Origin: Pristionchus mayeri
Lineage: Eukaryota > Nematoda > Chromadorea > Rhabditida > Neodiplogasteridae
Length of the DNA: 64,000 nt
Direction: 5' to 3'
Assembly: GCA_036245805.1 (NCBI GenBank)
Contig: BTRK01000003.1
Coordinates: 19,619,292-19,683,291, forward strand
Shown: positions 1 to 11,078 of the stretch, one piece after another
How positions within the stretch are numbered: position 1 is the stretch's first letter
Layout of the letters: each line of letters opens with the position of its first letter
Notes under the pieces: generated by a model
What the model was told of the DNA's origin: nothing
The model's input: the letters and a program-made list of their open reading frames with translations, nothing else
Databases searched by the model: none
Made by a program: the position numbers and the translations under genes

Positions 1-57
1 AGTTGTAGATCCACGCGGACAAGCAAATAATTCTGCAATCAATCAAAACTATAATTT

Positions 58-354
58 TCAACATTTCCCGTTGACCAGGTCACGGAACAATCCCTTCTTC
101 TTCGTGTAAAAGTAGCTTCCGAACAAACATCCGGCATAGTGAAGAAGAGGTGATGCTGCATTAGTAACCGGAAGGGAGACAGTCATTTCCCTGGAGTTGC
201 TAATGTTGTATTTTTCGATGAATACGAAGGTCTATTATTACCTTGACTGAGAGAAGAGAAGTACGTGTTGCTCTCCTTCAGTATAGATTATCCCCTCAGG
301 GCCCTTGAAGAAGAGATCGGGCCGGTTGTTGAGAGGCTCCAATTGCAGTGCCAT
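58..354 (-). CDS. small two-exon hypothetical protein
   Basis: Read on the minus strand. The ATG at 354-352 opens an exon starting MALQLEPLNNRPDLFF and ending in SQS. A short intron (GTAATAATAG...ACATTAG, about 43 bp) follows, then a second exon ending in KKKGLFRDLVNGKC and a stop at 60-58. The splice phase matches (AG|C codes Ser), giving about 83 codons. There is no signal peptide and no membrane segment strong enough to call. I do not recognise the family and infer no function. The gene call rests on the clean splice pair and the lack of stops. It could also be the 3' part of a larger gene, since nothing upstream was excluded. The spacing to the next recognised feature is over 1.5 kb. Confidence 0.5.
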
Positions 355-359
355 CTGCT

Positions 360-1904
360 CTCATCATGTTACGGTTTTAGATTTTAGAAATATGTCAATA
401 GGTTTCAAAGCGAATGGCGTGTACACATAAAATGGACTCAAATAAACAAATTTAAATAGCAATCAGGGAAAAGGCAAATAATGTGCTCCTATCGATCACT
501 TGAAGTGCGCGCGTGCAGTGATAAGAACCCCCTTCCACCTAGTTTGAAGAGAATTATCTGGGAACGAAGTCGGTGCGGAAGAGGTTGCTCATCCTTTTTA
601 TCTTTCAAACCTGGCCGATCCGGTTCGCGGATAAAATCTATCCTAGATATAACTCCATTTTTGCCCTGTCATCAGTCCATATTCGAGCTGCTGCTTACAC
701 GGTGCATATAATCGAACATCCATCCACAAATTTACCAATTCATTGCATCCATCGACCCCGAGCTGTCTTATCATTTGAGAGGCGGCCATCATCATGATTT
801 CTAAAACACATTCAGTTGGAATTGGGCGTGCTAGCTGATATGACTTTCTGGTATAAATCGCAGATATATTTATGTCCTCCCCCTCTTCCTCCACCAACTC
901 TTATCGGGTGACTGGCAATAACACTCCCACTCTTCTCTTTCCTCAAACCGATACCTCCTCACGTTTCCTCCTCTACTCATGCGGCAACTCTTATGACCAC
1001 TCCATTTGCAAATTTTCTTTACTTGTTATAAAATTAATTATTGCTAACATAAAAATGTTTAAAAATTTATTTATCCGTTCACCACGCGCATAATTGGTCT
1101 CAGTATCATAAAATTATCTGTTCGAATCTCTGCTGCTTCAAACTGAAGGTATGGCACGTTTACAGCATGAAATGGCCACTCGTTTTCTGAAATTCACGGT
1201 TGTTGATTATCTAAGTGAAAATCGTGCCTCAGTGAGTATATCACGGAAGCGACGATCATCTCTTCTTGCAATGGAGGGTTGATGGTATATGCTGCATAAT
1301 CTTGTTACACGTTAAAAGAATAAAGAGTTTATACCATCTCCGAATATTTTAAAACAACATACACATTATTCTTAACTCTTCTGCTTCTAGTGATTTCAGA
1401 AGTTTACGAACTACGTGTAGAGTAGTTGAACTGAATGTTACAGTTAAACATAATACGAAGGTAAGAGGCGAATTCCAAAATCAGTAATGCGCCGAAGTTG
1501 CATGAACAACATGTTGTCAACCGATGATATTTTTATATTGTCTTTTTAACAATACATTCGAATAGTATAGTTTCAAATTCAGAATTGTGAGCTCGATACT
1601 CGCTACTTGGATAAGAGGATACTGAACGGAGTGTACTTCTCGGCACTCTTTAATAATGATGTATTTTTTTAAAAATTTGCATCGTGAATTTATGTGTTCC
1701 AAAGAGAAAAAAAATTGAAGATCAATTATACTGTTTGCGGTTACTTCCTTTCTGTGATGTTGAGAGAACAGACATTTTAACATCTCAGAATTTTCTTGGC
1801 ATTATATTATTTATAAGGAATAATAAAGAAACACTGGAGAATTGGAGAAGGATATACTGTGGACATATCTCATATTGCTGTGCTCGTCCAATGTCATCCT
1901 TATA
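360..1904. other. intergenic stretch, no supported gene
   Basis: About 1.5 kb with only short open frames on both strands. One minus-strand frame at 643-897 has a mildly protein-like middle (NELVNLWMDV) but no convincing splice partners, start context or family resemblance, so it is not called. The DNA is AT-rich and I see no RNA gene or inverted-repeat element before 1905. Confidence 0.5.
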
Positions 1905-2379
1905 CAGTACGTGCTAATCGCCTTGGTCATGTGCGTGCGCGGCGCTGCGCGGCTTGCGCGGATTGATTTTGAGGGAAGAATATTGTTTTTCACGATTCGA
2001 ACCTATTATTTTCGAATTTTCCGTAAAATTTCGCATCGGAAGGACCATTAATTTATATTTTAATAAAAAGAAATCATTGTTTTGAATTCTGTAACGCTGC
2101 AACCTACCGTAATCCCAGTTTGCGATACTGTCGCTATCGTAAACTGAGATTACGGTAGGTTTCAGAAATACCACATTCAAAATATTGATTTATAAATATA
2201 AAAATATTTTTAAAAATATGAATTAATAGTCATTCCGATGCGAAATTTTGCGGAGAGTTTGAAAATAATAGGTTCGAATAGTGAAAAACAATATTCTTCT
2301 TTCAAAATCAATCCGCGTAAGCCGCGGGCCGCCGCGCAGCGCGGCGCACGCACATGGCTAAGGCGATTAGCACGTACTG
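1905..2379. mobile_element. Tc1-type foldback MITE, TA target duplication
   Basis: A 475-bp near-palindrome. It starts CAGTACGTGCTAATCGCC and ends GGCGATTAGCACGTACTG, with TA on both sides (1903-1904, 2380-2381). The two arms of about 230 bp mirror each other, including a shared block around ATTGTTTTTCACGATTCG. The centre at about 2105-2160 is a second, tighter palindrome (CCTACCGTAAT...ATTACGGTAGG). CAGT termini with a TA duplication are typical of Tc1-like non-autonomous elements. It has no coding capacity. Confidence 0.75.
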
Positions 2380-2381
2380 TA

Positions 2382-4521
2382 TGAGAGGAATCGCGAGAGA
2401 ATCACCCATTTGAGGGGGGTACGCGGCGGTAGAACCAAATTCGACCTATCTCGATGAAAAAATGGGCTTAAGTATTTCAAATGATGCTCTTTCAAACTGC
2501 GTCGTCAGAATTTTGATAACTGTCATCATCTTCGAGATTCAGAAGGCCAAACTTGGGACACTCACTTTTCAAGGGTCAAATCGAGCCCACTTAAATGACC
2601 ACAAATACGTTTAAAATAACGATAGAAACTCGATCTTTGCTTAGAAATGCAGCTGAAAACATTCTCAACAACTTTTACGTAGAACACGTCATTCCCTGTT
2701 TACTTCCCAGTGCGGGGCGGTCGGGTGGACTAAAAATGACCAAAATATGGAAATGGGAAAAAACCCCCTGAATAATTATGCGCGTTTTAAAGACACTATC
2801 GGCCTGTTTAATCTGTCAGAAATGTGCGAGAAAAGTTGCGCAAAAAGTTCGCGAACTTCTGAGGTGCGTAAAGACTGTTTCTCTCAAAAAACCGCGCTCT
2901 CTCGCTCTTTCTCTAACCACCTCGCTGAAAAGTTCACGAACTTTTCAACGAGCTCGATAAAAAAGGTGGATGAAAATCTGCGAGAAAAGTCAGAGAAAGA
3001 AGAGAGAGCGTGCGATCGGAGAGAGGGAAAAGGAAGTAAACAACCTCAGCTTCCTTTTCCCTCTCTCCGATCGCACGCTCTCTCGCTCTTTCTCTAACCA
3101 CCTTGCTGAAAAGTTCACGAACTTTTCATCGAGCTCGTTGAAAAGTTCGTGAACTTTTCAGCGAGGTGGTTAGAGAAAGAGCGAGAGAGCGCGGTTTTTT
3201 GAGAGAAACAGTTTTTACGCACCTCAGAAGTTCGTGAACTTTTTGCGCAACTTTTCTCGCACATTTCTGACAGATTAAACAGGCCGTATATGTGACTAAC
3301 TTGACGCCAAAAATTAGCCAAATATGAATGGGTATAAAAAATGGGGGCTCACTTTCGTGAGGTGGCCTCAGAATGGGTACCAGACCTAAGATCAGTAGAA
3401 GATCCAATTGACAGTTATTGTTCTCAATTATGTCCAAAATCATCGAAAACAATGTTTCGGATTGTTGCTGGGCTCATTACAGTACTTTTATTTGACCAAA
3501 ATCTCGACCGAGCCTGAAAATGAAAAATCGGATTTCAGACCCTTCTCAACTTGATAGCTTTGACCGTATGCATTAAATCACTTTCAAATAACGTGGGAAT
3601 GCCCTTCTAAACTAGTAAAGGAAAGGGGGCACTCATAAATGCGAAATTTCATCTGTGGGAGCCAAGGAAAAGCGCAAAAGTGTAAATCAGGTCAACATAG
3701 TCGCAGGGTTCCGACTCATAGCTAGAAATGTAGAGTACGATGAGCTGAACATTTCGTCTGTTGAAAGTGAGTCACTATCTTTTCGTAGAAGCAAGCTACA
3801 GAGCCTAGAGACACGTTATTTGAAAGTGATTTAATGCATATGGTCAAAGCTATCAAGTTGAGAAGGGTCTGAAATCCGATTTTTCATTTTCAGGCTCGGT
3901 CGAGATTTTATTCAAACAAAAGTACTGTAATGAGCCCAGCAACAATCCGAAACATTGTTTTCGATGATTTTGGACATATTTGAGAACAGTAACTGTCAAT
4001 TGGATCTTCTACTGATCTTAGGTCTGGTACCCATTCTGAGGCCACCTCACGAAAGTGAGCCCCCATTTTTTATACCCATTCAGATTTGGCTAATTTTTGG
4101 CGTCAAGTTAGTCACATATAGTGTCTTTAAAACGCGCATAATTATTCAGGGGGGTTTTTCCGATTTCCATATTTCGGTCATTTTAAGTCCACCCGACCGC
4201 CCCGCACTGGGAAGTAAACAGGGAATGAGGTGTTCAACGTAAAAGTTGTAGAGAATGTTTTCAGCTTTCTTTCTAGGCAAAGAACGAGTTTCTATCTTTA
4301 TTTTAAACGTATTTGTGGTCATTTAAGTGGGCTCGATTTGACCCTTGAAAAGTGAGTGTCACAAGTTTGGCCTTCTGAATCTCGAAGATGACGACAGTTA
4401 TCAAAATTCTGACGACACAGTTTGAAAGAGCATCATTTGAAATACTTAAGCCCAATTTTTCATTGAGATAGGTCGAATTTGGTTCGCCGCGGGGTAGGTG
4501 ATTCTCTCCCGATGTCTCTTA
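2382..4521. mobile_element. 2.1-kb long palindromic (foldback) element
   Basis: The left end TGAGAGGAATCGCGAGAGAAT mirrors the right end around 4500-4521. A candidate TA duplication lies at 2380-2381 and 4522-4523. The arms match inward for about 0.8 kb: for example CAAATCGAGCCCACTTAAATG at about 2578 mirrors 4325-4345, and CGATTTTTCATTTTCAGG at about 3880 mirrors about 3530. The left arm is interrupted by a second foldback at 2800-3286. A related palindrome with the same outer terminus lies at 11079-12832. It has no transposase and its open frames are mirror shadows of one another. The superfamily is not assigned. Confidence 0.7.
2800..3286. mobile_element. nested foldback MITE with TAT target duplication
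   Basis: A 487-bp palindrome with ends CGGCCTGTTTAAT and ATTAAACAGGCCG sits inside the left arm of the 2382-4521 palindrome. The mirror position in the right arm (about 4118-4125) reads straight through GTCACATATAGTGTC, so it serves as the empty site. Comparison gives a 3-bp duplication, TAT, at 2797-2799 and 3287-3289. The interior contains further nested hairpins made of GAAAAGTTCACGAACTTTTC units and a purine-rich GAGAGAGCG stretch. A 3-bp duplication would suit PIF/Harbinger-like or CACTA-like elements, but the ends do not settle it. Confidence 0.75.
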
Positions 4522-5788
4522 TATATGCCGCCCCCTCCATTCCACAATTCCCATCTCGAGAAAACCACTCCCACTTTGTCTTCCACGCAACTTCTCTATA
4601 ATTTGGTGTCTAATTTCATCCACACAAATTTTTGAGCAGTCAAGTAAGCTCGATATAGGTAGTGCAATATCAATATTTTGTTTGATTTCTGTTCCAGTTT
4701 CATTGCACGGAAGCCTCAAATGTGAACTCTGAGAGATAAGGTTAAAACAACACCCCTTGTCACTGTCATACGTCGCTCAACTATTGGCCCAAAGAGGGAG
4801 ATGGTCTTATCTCTTTTCCCTGCTCGTTTATTTCTCTTCTCTCATTTATCGTCCCTATCTCTCCACTCTTTCCCTCTTCTCCTCAATTCCCAATCTCGCT
4901 GTCGTTGACGGGAATTCACAGTTATGAGTGATAGGGAAGATGGCGGTGTGAATATCATTTTGAAATGGTTACGATCACAGCTGACTGTGTACATTCTGCC
5001 GAATTAGTACTCTCGAACGCTTCTCGTACGACTCGGGATTGTATAGAATTGTTAATTAGCAAATCGTAATCTCGAAAGGTGCACTTGTCTGGGTCATGCA
5101 TTAAACCATTGAATTCTTTACCGGTCCCTCTCTTCGAATATAATAAATAAACATTTAAACGTATTTGTGAAGTTAGAAAATGCAAGTATCAATAATATAT
5201 GCACTTGACTCGTAGATAAAACAGGGTACGCATAAATTACCCGGCTTGATGCCATCATTCTAAGCCCTCAACCCGATTCTGAAGATGACTACGCGAGTGA
5301 TGGAGTCACGGGTCACACCATCAATCCCCCCTGCATCATGTTTTCAGATGTGAGTTCAACTTTTAAGTTCCCTCTTGTTTATTTCGCTATTAGCTTAAAG
5401 ATCCATAAAGGGTAATACATCATGCATGCTTCTACTCTGGGCCAATTCCCACTTCGGCTTGTACCATTGGATATTTCATCAAGATACTAACCACCCCAGT
5501 GGAATGAAAATTATGGAATGTGAAAACGAGTGTTGTACAAAAATTATGGTGCACTAAATTTGGCGTTGAAATGCTCGATCTGTGCGGTCTAGTCTCTCAG
5601 CCCGATAATCTCTCGCAGTCTTCGCATCTTCACTGCATCGATGCTCAGCGAATGCTGCTGTGACTGCATTACCTTATCTTTCCAATCATATGTCAATGTT
5701 TTCTATTCAATAAAAGCAAAGAATACATAGAAGAAGACATTCCACAGGAATTTTAGGTGCAGTATTCGTAGGGAATACTAGGGCAAGA
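4522..5788. other. intergenic, nothing recognised
   Basis: Only short open frames. The minus-strand frames at 4519-4719 and 4955-5185 have no recognisable motif and no clear splice pairs. Pyrimidine-rich runs (CTCTTCTCTC) occur around 4800-4900. No RNA gene or terminal-repeat element was seen. Confidence 0.4.
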
Positions 5789-6491
5789 CTATGGAGGAGC
5801 CTTGCGTGCTCGTCTCTCCGCTCGTTCATCTCTCGCTTTCTCCTGCTCCTCACTCCTTCGATGGGCAGCTTCAGCAGCTGCGACTCCTGCTTCCTTCCTT
5901 GCAGCCGCATTCTCCTTGCGACGTCTTCTCGACTCTTCAGCCTTCGGATCCTTCCTCATATGGACGAGAACAGTTTGAGGAGCCCGGCAGTTGGGGCACG
6001 TCTTGGTTTCGGATCGTTGCTAAATGTGTTCATCTTAGAACCATTGATTACGACAGATCTATCGAGAATCTGTCGAGAATCCCAGATCTATCAAGAATGA
6101 GCAATTTGAGCTTAGAAGAATCTGAATCAACACAGAATCTTTACATACGCCCGGAAAAGAACAGCCTGGAACAAGCTAAATGTTTAGTTTATATATAAGC
6201 TCACTATTTGCGACTCCAACCACTGCTTGATGCACTCGCTATGGAATACGTGACGACAGTCGATTACTACCGCTTCCGGCTGCAACTTGCTCATTCATTT
6301 TTAAGAATGAAAACTTAATCAACTTATACGAAGTTGCCCAACTAGTCCCCAATTCTAATGGATAGAAAACAGGCCTTTTCAATGCGTGCAATGCAAATGG
6401 AGCAGTCGGTACGGTGGATACGTTTTCCGATGGCCGCGAATGCGGCCTCACGCGAGGTCGCAGTGGAATCTCTATTGCGGACAGCAGGCAT
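5789..6491 (-). CDS. RING-H2 finger protein (putative E3 ubiquitin ligase)
   Basis: Three minus-strand pieces together spell a RING-H2 finger. Around 6440-6380 is DCSICIARIEKA, the first Cys pair. At 6280-6210 is PEAVVIDCRHVFHSECIKQW, the Cys-x-His-x2-His-x2-Cys core. At 6003-5960 is TKTCPNCRAPQ, the last Cys pair. The second junction is clean (SQI|GTGAGC ... ACATTTAG|CAACGA). The tail after the RING is rich in Arg, Glu and Ala (KARDERAERRARKAPP, stop at 5791-5789) and probably forms a charged helix. RING-H2 proteins normally recruit an E2 enzyme to ubiquitinate substrates; no substrate is suggested here. The first intron boundary (about 6365-6285) could not be fixed in a single phase, so exon 1 may be mis-assigned or slightly decayed. 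The start is taken as the ATG at 6491-6489. Confidence 0.65.
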
Positions 6492-6990
6492 GATGAAATC
6501 TCTGAAAGATGCAGCAATGAATGTGGAGCTACAGACAATGTTTATTTATATATGCGATATAGCGATCTGAGAAGCGGAGAAATTAGTTAATCTAGTGAAT
6601 GAATGGCATGAGTAAATGCATTTTTCGTCAACCAATTTTGGGGATTCCGACGTGGGTTTACGATGTTCGATAGAGATGATACCCAGTGGCATAGCCTATC
6701 AATAGTGAAGATGGCTCCGGAAGCGCTCTTCCGAAGATCCTGAAAAACCCACTGTCATGAATCTACTACATCGATGAAAACAACAGCAACTTTTATGCCA
6801 AAAAAAATGGAATTGCATATATACGATATTTCTACTTAAACCACCACCACCCCCTAACCATCACACAAACTACATTCTTCGTAATTTATTTGTCGTTGAC
6901 TGGAAAGAACTACATGTACAATATTGCATTGTGATGCAACAAACGACATCAGCTCAACAGCATCAGCAACGGGTTATTTATTGATTGATG
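6492..6990. other. intergenic upstream of the RING gene
   Basis: About 500 bp holding a pyrimidine/CA-rich stretch near 6840 (CCACCACCACCCCCTAACC) and no supported gene or repeat. It presumably holds the RING-gene promoter, but no TATA box or other element is clear. Confidence 0.35.
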
Positions 6991-6998
6991 GTTAACAC

Positions 6999-7379
6999 TA
7001 GGGTGGCGAAAATGGCTCAACGGGTCGTCTTTTAGAGAGCGAGAAAGGGTCAGGAAAGGAAAAGAGGATATCCTCCCCGCTGGCATAGATGAGCCTTGAG
7101 CCATTTGTGAGCCGTTTCGGACGGCTCACAAACGGCTCAGGGGTAGAGACGAGAGAGAGCATGTGGATGTGAGAGAGCAGGGAAGGGGAACTGCCAGGGG
7201 GGAGAGACGAGGGGAGAGACTGCCGATACCCTTGAGCCGCCAAAAAACGGCTCACAAACGGCTCAGGGTTGTAAAACGGCTCGAGCCAACGAGAGGGAGG
7301 ATGTAATCCCCGCTCTCAAGGATGAGCCGCGAGAGGGGGTAAACAAGACGGATATCCTTGAGCCATTCTCGCCACCCTA
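6999..7379. mobile_element. hAT-type MITE with perfect 8-bp target duplication
   Basis: A 381-bp element bounded by TAGGGTGGCGAAAATGGC and its inverted partner GCCATTCTCGCCACCCTA. It is flanked on both sides by GTTAACAC (6991-6998 and 7380-7387), an exact 8-bp duplication. The TAGGG-type terminus and the 8-bp duplication are characteristic of hAT. The interior repeats the motif CAAACGGCTCAGGG/GAGCC several times in both orientations, giving internal hairpins. It has no coding capacity. Confidence 0.9.
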
Positions 7380-7387
7380 GTTAACAC

Positions 7388-7973
7388 ATGCAATATTGCT
7401 GAGAGAAATTCGAAAGAAATGAGTGTCGAACAAATATTCTAATTTCCGAATTGAATTGATCGCCCACTCCTCGCTCGTTTCTCCGCTCGTTCATCTCTCG
7501 CTCTCTTCGCCTCACCATTGAATGCAGTTTCGACAACAGTATCATATCTTATTCACACATATTCCAATTTATTTATTACTACGAAAATCAGCATACATCG
7601 AAGAAGTTGGTCGAACAAAATGATCAACTTGGACTTTCAATATCGAACTTCCTTCACTGTTCAAAAATATGGCACAGCGATTCGGGCGCGGACATTTGGG
7701 CGAGAGAGCATCGAGTGGCTAGAGAAAAATAGGAAAACGAGAGAGCGCGCGATTTGAGGAGGGCGCCTCCCCCTCACCTCGCGTAGTCGAGTAGCAACAT
7801 CACTGCTTTACAAACGGGACGTCGCGGGTTCTCATCCCGGAGCGTGCATTTACCTTTTGCTGACATTCCCTGTATTGTACAAAAAGCATTACAAAGTGGA
7901 TACAACTTCTTCTTTATCAACTGCATTCAGTTGCTCACAATAATTTTCGAAACAGCATCAATTCCGCTATGTA
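7388..7973. other. intergenic with a decayed RING-gene-like patch
   Basis: Around 7475-7515 the sequence CCGCTCGTTCATCTCTCGCT is identical to the antisense of the RING-gene last exon (about 5818-5840). This suggests a short, degenerate duplicate of that exon. Around 7790-7855 a tRNA-like B box (GGGTTCTCATCCC) occurs without a matching acceptor stem. Nothing else is supported. Confidence 0.3.
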
Positions 7974-8530
7974 TCAGGTTGGCCGGAAAGTCTTTGTATA
8001 TGGTTTTGTTTTAACACTGCTCGTCCCTAATGCATTTTGGATTTCCCTCATTCCTAGTGAATAACAAACAGTGATGGGCCGTTATAGTAAGCAACTCCCC
8101 ATTCCTTTCCCTTCAGTCAGGCTCTAGTAGGGCAACGATGTATCATCCTGGAGCCACCCACTTCCGAAATGTTCTGCTATACCTCACTCTATCCTACACC
8201 ACGATGAAGGATTCGGAGACCCTACTGAAGAATTTTTATAACACACATGCCCCCTCTACAACACCGTCAGGAAACGGCTCGTAACGGGGAATGAGAAGTG
8301 GGTCCTCTAAGATAACAACCACAGCAGAGCCCAGTTGGTTGGAGAAGGAGAGACCACGCAGGGTATCCCCAAACTTGACCGGCACCACAAGAAAAACAAG
8401 CTGGTAATGTGGTGGGGAGCGGATGGAGTGAACCAATCGGAGCTACTCCCTGAGGGCATTGCAATTACCGGGACCAAGTACGTCACATATCTACATAATT
8501 TGAATTTGGAAGAATTTGGAAGTCATAAAA
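7974..8530 (+). mobile_element. mariner-type transposon, internally deleted and 3'-truncated
   Basis: It starts after TA (7972-7973) with the terminal repeat TCAGGTTGGCCGGAAAGTC, matching the full copy at 49824-51063. Transposase pieces on the plus strand include VTGNEKWVL around the first catalytic Asp region, GKPxxI-like GIPKLDRHHKKNK, VMWWGADGVNQSELLPEG and TKYVTYLHNLNLE. Compared with the 49824 copy it lacks about 285 bp of the helix-turn-helix region near 8265 and everything after about 8530. It is clearly dead. Mariner transposases cut and paste at TA sites. Confidence 0.8.
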
Positions 8531-8758
8531 GCGTAACAACAAAAATAAACGAAGAAAATGCAATCAGTTCGTGATAACAAATTTGAAAATGTAAGTTCCC
8601 GGGCAACCGTAACCCTTAACTTTGTAATCAGTTACTTAATGTCCGATTTTGAGTTCGCCCGAAACGCTGTGTATGGGTTGAAACCTGGCTCAGGATCCCT
8701 TTCCGTATAACTTCTTGGGATAGCTAAAAAGCGAGATTAATTCAAATTTCGAATCCAT

Positions 8759-9449
8759 TCAAATAAAGTGTTTATCGATAATAATCATTGGGTCATCTTG
8801 GACACTGGCTGAATCTGGGTCGCCAACAGGAATAGCAGGAGTAAAAACTGGCTGGTCTTCCTCGCACTGACTCTCATCCTCACGCCCTTCTCTCGTCGTG
8901 CCAGGTCCACTCCTCAAAACGAATCCATCCACTTCATCGCTCACAAAAAATATATACTGCCATACAAATTGGATTGCTTACATGTATCTCTGTGAGATGA
9001 ATGAATCCCATCTCCGAGACAAGGTTCCAGCCAGACTCGGATTTGTCGCGCACGTAGTCGATCATCTTCTGCTCGTCCAGAGAGACGGAGAGCACCCAAA
9101 ATTGTATTTATTAGACTAACTGTATGTATCGTAGACCACTGGACATCTTAAGCAAGTGAGGTTATTGAAAAAGGGAAAAGGGTACTATTACTCATAGCAA
9201 AAGTTAAACGATTTTATTTGGGACTGAGTGATAGTTTGTATTAATTCTTAGGAATTTCATATAACTAGTGCACTGTCCCTTCCTGTTGATGGCAATCAGC
9301 CCTCCTTGCAAGTATTGCGCAGTGATGAATATGCTCTCTGCTGAGATGCTGTTCGAGTAGAGAGAAGCGCCCGAATCGACATCGAAGATGTGCAGGAAGC
9401 CCTGCTTCGTGACGAGGAAGACCACGCCGTGACGGGAGGACGCCTGCAA
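8759..9449 (-). pseudogene. clathrin heavy-chain-like fragment (last propeller blade plus tail)
   Basis: The minus-strand exon beginning right after CTTGCAG at 9449 reads ASSRHGVVFLVTKQGFLHIF and GGLIAINRKGQ, matching blades 6-7 of the clathrin heavy-chain terminal propeller. A second exon (9090-8985) reads VLSVSLDEQKMIDYVRDKS and ends at GTAAGC. A third (from about 8950) reads DEVDGFVLRSGPGTTREGR through an acidic tail to a stop at 8761-8759. The order matches the intact paralogue at 14116-16502. Exons for blades 1-5 are missing. Upstream the sequence runs into TTAA and a repeat block at 9603, so the gene looks broken by insertion or deletion. The second intron would have to be very short, a further sign of decay. 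Confidence 0.7.
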
Positions 9450-9602
9450 GCAAAAAAACGGAAATTACGAATATTGTGGGCGAGCAAGTGTGGCGACTAT
9501 GTGTTTCACTGAAAGGGTTCAGGAGTGTATTGAATCTCTCTGAAACAGCAGTTCTGATATTATCCACTTCATTTTGCACTCATCAGATGTGTTAGCACTT
9601 AA

Positions 9603-11078
9603 AACCCGCTCTCCCTAAGACTGCAGGTAGGATGGTTCAACTCGGTCAAAATAATCGCCCAGACCTCAAACTTGGGGAACGTGACCCTTAGGACCAAACA
9701 ACTTCTCAACCAAAAGGTAGATCAAAAATATCGATTTTTGATCAACCGAAATCGATTTTTCAGATGTCAGATTTCGATGACGTGTGATAGATCATTCGAA
9801 AGAGCATAAAAAATTATACAGGAAAACTACAGGATTCCAGAATCCATCGACGATGGCGTCAGTTAGAGCTCGAAAAGTAAACTTTTTCATAACTTAGTTT
9901 ATGACATGAATGGTCATGAAGGAGTGATTTGCGCACTCCTATTTTGATATATATTATGTATTTATCATTGCTGAACACAATGAACCTCTAAAAACACCAT
10001 ATTTTCACGGTGCTCATAGTCAGAAGATCACGCAACCGTGACCTACTTTCAAACAATTTTTTGAAACTTGGGAATTCGGTAACGTGTGATAGCTCATTCG
10101 AAAGAGCATGAAAAGTTAGGGTGGAAATCCAAAGGAAACCAGAATTCATCGATGTTGACGTCAGCTAGAGACTCGAAAAGTAAACTTTTTCATCACTTTT
10201 GGTTGATCATGACATGAATGGTCATGAAGGAGTTATTTGCGCACTCCTAGTTTGATACATATTATGTATTTATCATTGATGAACACAATGAACCTCTAAA
10301 AACACCATATTTTCACGGTGTTCATAGTCAGAAGATCACGTAACCGTGACCTACTTTCAGACAATTTTTTTGAAACTTGGGAATTCGGTAACGTGTGATA
10401 GCTCATTCGAAAGAGCATAAAAAGTTATGTAAGGAACCCAGGCGAAACCAGAACTCATCAACGTTGATGTCAGCTAGAGCACGAAAAGTGAACGTTTTTT
10501 ATGACATGAATGGTCATGAAGGAGTGATTTGCGCACTCCTATTTTGATATATATTATGTATTTATCATTGCTGAACACAATGAACCTCTAAAAACCATAT
10601 TTTCACGGTGCTCATAGTCAGAAGATCACGCAACCGTGACCTACTTTCAAACAATTTTTTGAAACTTGGGAATTCGGTAACGTGTGATAGCTCATTCGAA
10701 AGAGCATGAAAAGTTAGGGTGGAAATCCAAAGGAAACCAGAATTCATCGATGTTGACGTCAGCTAGAGACTCGAAAAGTAAACTTTTTCATCACTTTTGG
10801 TTGATCATGACATGAATGGTCATGAAGGAGTTATTTGCGCACTCCTAGTTTGATACATATTATGTATTTATCATTGCTGAACACAATGAACCTCTAAAAA
10901 CACCATATTTTCACGGTGCTCATAGTCAGAAGATCACGCAACCGTGACCTACTTTCAAACAATTTTTTTGAAACTTGGGAATTCGGTAACGTGTGATAGC
11001 TCATTCGAAAGAGCATGAAAAGTTAGGGTGGAAACCCAAAGGAAACCAGAATTCATCGATGTTGACGTCAGCTAGAGC
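9603..11078. repeat. tandem repeat block of about 300-bp units
   Basis: After TTAA at 9599-9602 the sequence opens AACCCGCTCTCCCTAAGA, resembling the terminus of the TTAA element at 57741. From about 9900 to 11078 a unit of about 295-305 bp repeats roughly four times. Each unit contains GACATGAATGGTCATGAAGG, TTTATCATTGCTGAACACAATG, TTTTCACGGTG, GATCACGCAACCGTGACC and GCTCATTCGAAAGAGCAT. The units differ by a few substitutions and small indels. The last unit is cut at about 11078, where the palindrome 11079-12832 begins. Each unit contains small hairpins (GCTC...GAGC; GGTCACG...CGTGACC). No coding capacity is seen. Confidence 0.8.

Noticed and set aside
643..897. 84-codon minus-strand frame
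   Set aside because: No splice partners, family match or neighbouring exon of the same gene.
2747..3452. several Ser/Arg-rich open frames
   Set aside because: They lie in mirrored arms of foldback elements and repeat each other in inverse; no independent coding evidence.
7786..7862. tRNA-like sequence with B box GGGTTCTCATCCC
   Set aside because: Only the T arm is convincing; there is no paired acceptor stem and no proper D or anticodon arm.
9265..9579. 104-codon minus-strand frame overlapping the clathrin-like fragment
   Set aside because: Out of frame with the conserved propeller exon, which explains the locus better.
9900..11078. possible CRISPR-like array
   Set aside because: Units of about 300 bp repeat end to end without constant short repeats and unique spacers; this is an ordinary tandem repeat in a eukaryotic genome.
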